DNA of 7,073 nt from the NCBI GenBank assembly GCA_005879815.1, contig VBKA01000018.1, positions 1 to 7,073 on the forward strand. Direction: 5' to 3'. Shown piece after piece: positions 6,301 to 7,073 of the stretch. Within the stretch, counting starts at the first letter, position 1. Each line of letters begins with the position of its first letter. A model generated the notes under the pieces. The model was given only the letters and a program-made list of their open reading frames with translations, ran no database searches and was not told where the DNA came from. A program made the translations under genes and the position numbers. Origin of the DNA: Chloroflexota bacterium. GTDB lineage: Bacteria; Chloroflexota; Limnocylindria; QHBO01.

Positions 6301-7073
6301 ATGGTTGCTGCGTCCCTTCGCACCGAGCATCCCATCTCCTGGCGGCTGGCCGCGATCGGCGCAGCCGCTGGCCTTCTCTTCACCTTTGCGGCTCCCGTCA
6401 CGGCCCGCAACCCCAATGGCGAGAACACCTACGCCGTCGCCAACCTGGTTTCGGACGTCCCCGGCATGGCGACGTTCACCGACCCGAACCTGGTCAACGC
6501 CTGGGGCATCACCGCCAACGGCGGGACCCCGTGGTGGGTGGCCAACAACCACACTGACACTTCGACGCTCTACAACGGGGCAGGCATGCCGTTTCCGCCC
6601 CCACCCAACGGGCCGCTGGTTGTGAGCGTCCCGGGCGGGCCCACCGGCACGGTCTTCAACTTCGCGGGAGCCGGCTTCAACGTCACGGGCACGCTGGGCA
6701 CTGGCTCGGCCCGCTTCCTGTTCGCCACCGAAAATGGCCAGGTCCTAGGCTGGAATCCGGCGGCCACCGGACCGTCCGCGGTGCCGGGTTTCACCGCCTC
6801 CGACGTGGCAATTTACAAAGGCCTGGCGATCGGGATGGATGGAAGTGGATGGCACCTGTACGCCGCCGACTTCCACAACGCCAAGGTGGACGTTTTCGAC
6901 AGCAGCTTCGCGCTCAACACTGATGAGTCGAAGTTCGTTGATCCGGGCATCCCGGCCGGCTTCGCGCCGTTCGGGATCCAGAACCTCAACGGGCACATCT
7001 TCGTGACGTACGCGAAGCAGGATGCCGATGCCGAGGACGAGATCGCGGGTGGTGGCCTCGGGTTCGTCTCCAT
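6301..7073 (+). CDS. Exported TIGR03118 family protein (C-terminus cut by window edge)
   Basis: 257 codons are open to the right edge with no stop. The N-terminus is a signal peptide: basic Arg7/Arg15, a hydrophobic stretch of about 16-31, and a likely signal peptidase I site after VTA (33-35). The mature part matches the uncharacterised TIGR03118 family from memory: NLVSDVPG, TDPNLVNAWGI, WWVANN, STLYNG, PTGTVFNF, FLFATENGQVLGWN, YKGLAIG, LYAADFHNAKVDVFD, DPGIPAGFAPFGIQN and FVTYAKQDA, in that order. The repeated Trp/Phe-rich strand blocks suggest a beta-propeller or similar extracellular fold. Relatives were first grouped because some end in PEP-CTERM sorting signals; here the C-terminus is outside the window, so anchoring cannot be judged. 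Function is unknown. The start is fixed by GGAGGA 5 nt before the ATG. It may share a transcript with the SRPBCC gene upstream. Confidence 0.85.
   Translation, partial: MVAASLRTEHPISWRLAAIGAAAGLLFTFAAPVTARNPNGENTYAVANLVSDVPGMATFTDPNLVNAWGITANGGTPWWVANNHTDTSTLYNGAGMPFPPPPNGPLVVSVPGGPTGTVFNFAGAGFNVTGTLGTGSARFLFATENGQVLGWNPAATGPSAVPGFTASDVAIYKGLAIGMDGSGWHLYAADFHNAKVDVFDSSFALNTDESKFVDPGIPAGFAPFGIQNLNGHIFVTYAKQDADAEDEIAGGGLGFVS

Noticed and set aside
5920..6552. 210-residue minus-strand open frame opposite the SRPBCC and TIGR03118-like genes
   Set aside because: It crosses two well-supported plus-strand genes and the strong GGAGGA site, and its translation shows no domain.

Overview
The window is GC-rich bacterial DNA that is almost fully coding, with short intergenic gaps and several GTG starts. 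It carries five recognisable protein genes plus the end-truncated start of a sixth. A class III nucleotide-cyclase domain fused to a STAND/NB-ARC ATPase and TPR-like repeats, a GT-C (ArnT/PMT-like) membrane glycosyltransferase and a TIGR03118-type secreted protein together suggest a soil or sediment Chloroflexota-like lineage (for example Limnocylindria or Dormibacter-like) or a deep actinobacterial one. That placement is inference from gene families and composition; there is no rRNA or other marker here.

Left part, minus strand: bases 1-1170 encode an NDH-2-like NAD(P)/FAD-dependent oxidoreductase whose C-terminus runs off the left edge. Its start codon abuts a 55-bp nested inverted repeat (1171-1225) that includes its Shine-Dalgarno sequence. 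Upstream of it on the same strand, 1278-3788 encodes an 836-residue signalling protein: degenerate class III cyclase domain, then STAND ATPase, then helical repeats, with no DNA-binding domain at the end.

Centre and right, plus strand: divergently from the cyclase-STAND gene, with only 26 bp between the chosen start codons, lies a VOC (glyoxalase/bleomycin-resistance fold) gene (3815-4195). It is followed 26 bp later by a GT-C glycosyltransferase (4222-5697), then an SRPBCC/polyketide-cyclase-like ligand-binding protein (5800-6249) and an exported TIGR03118-like beta-propeller-type protein (6301 to the right edge). All four point the same way with gaps of about 26-102 bp, so they may be co-transcribed, but they do not form a pathway I recognise.

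No tRNA, rRNA, CRISPR array, insertion sequence, phage gene or convincing intrinsic terminator was seen. I do not see a clear new multi-gene system. The observations most worth checking are the inverted repeat masking the oxidoreductase ribosome-binding site, the loss of three of six canonical catalytic residues in the cyclase domain, the very tight divergent start region, and a 7-codon mini-ORF whose stop overlaps the start of the SRPBCC gene.
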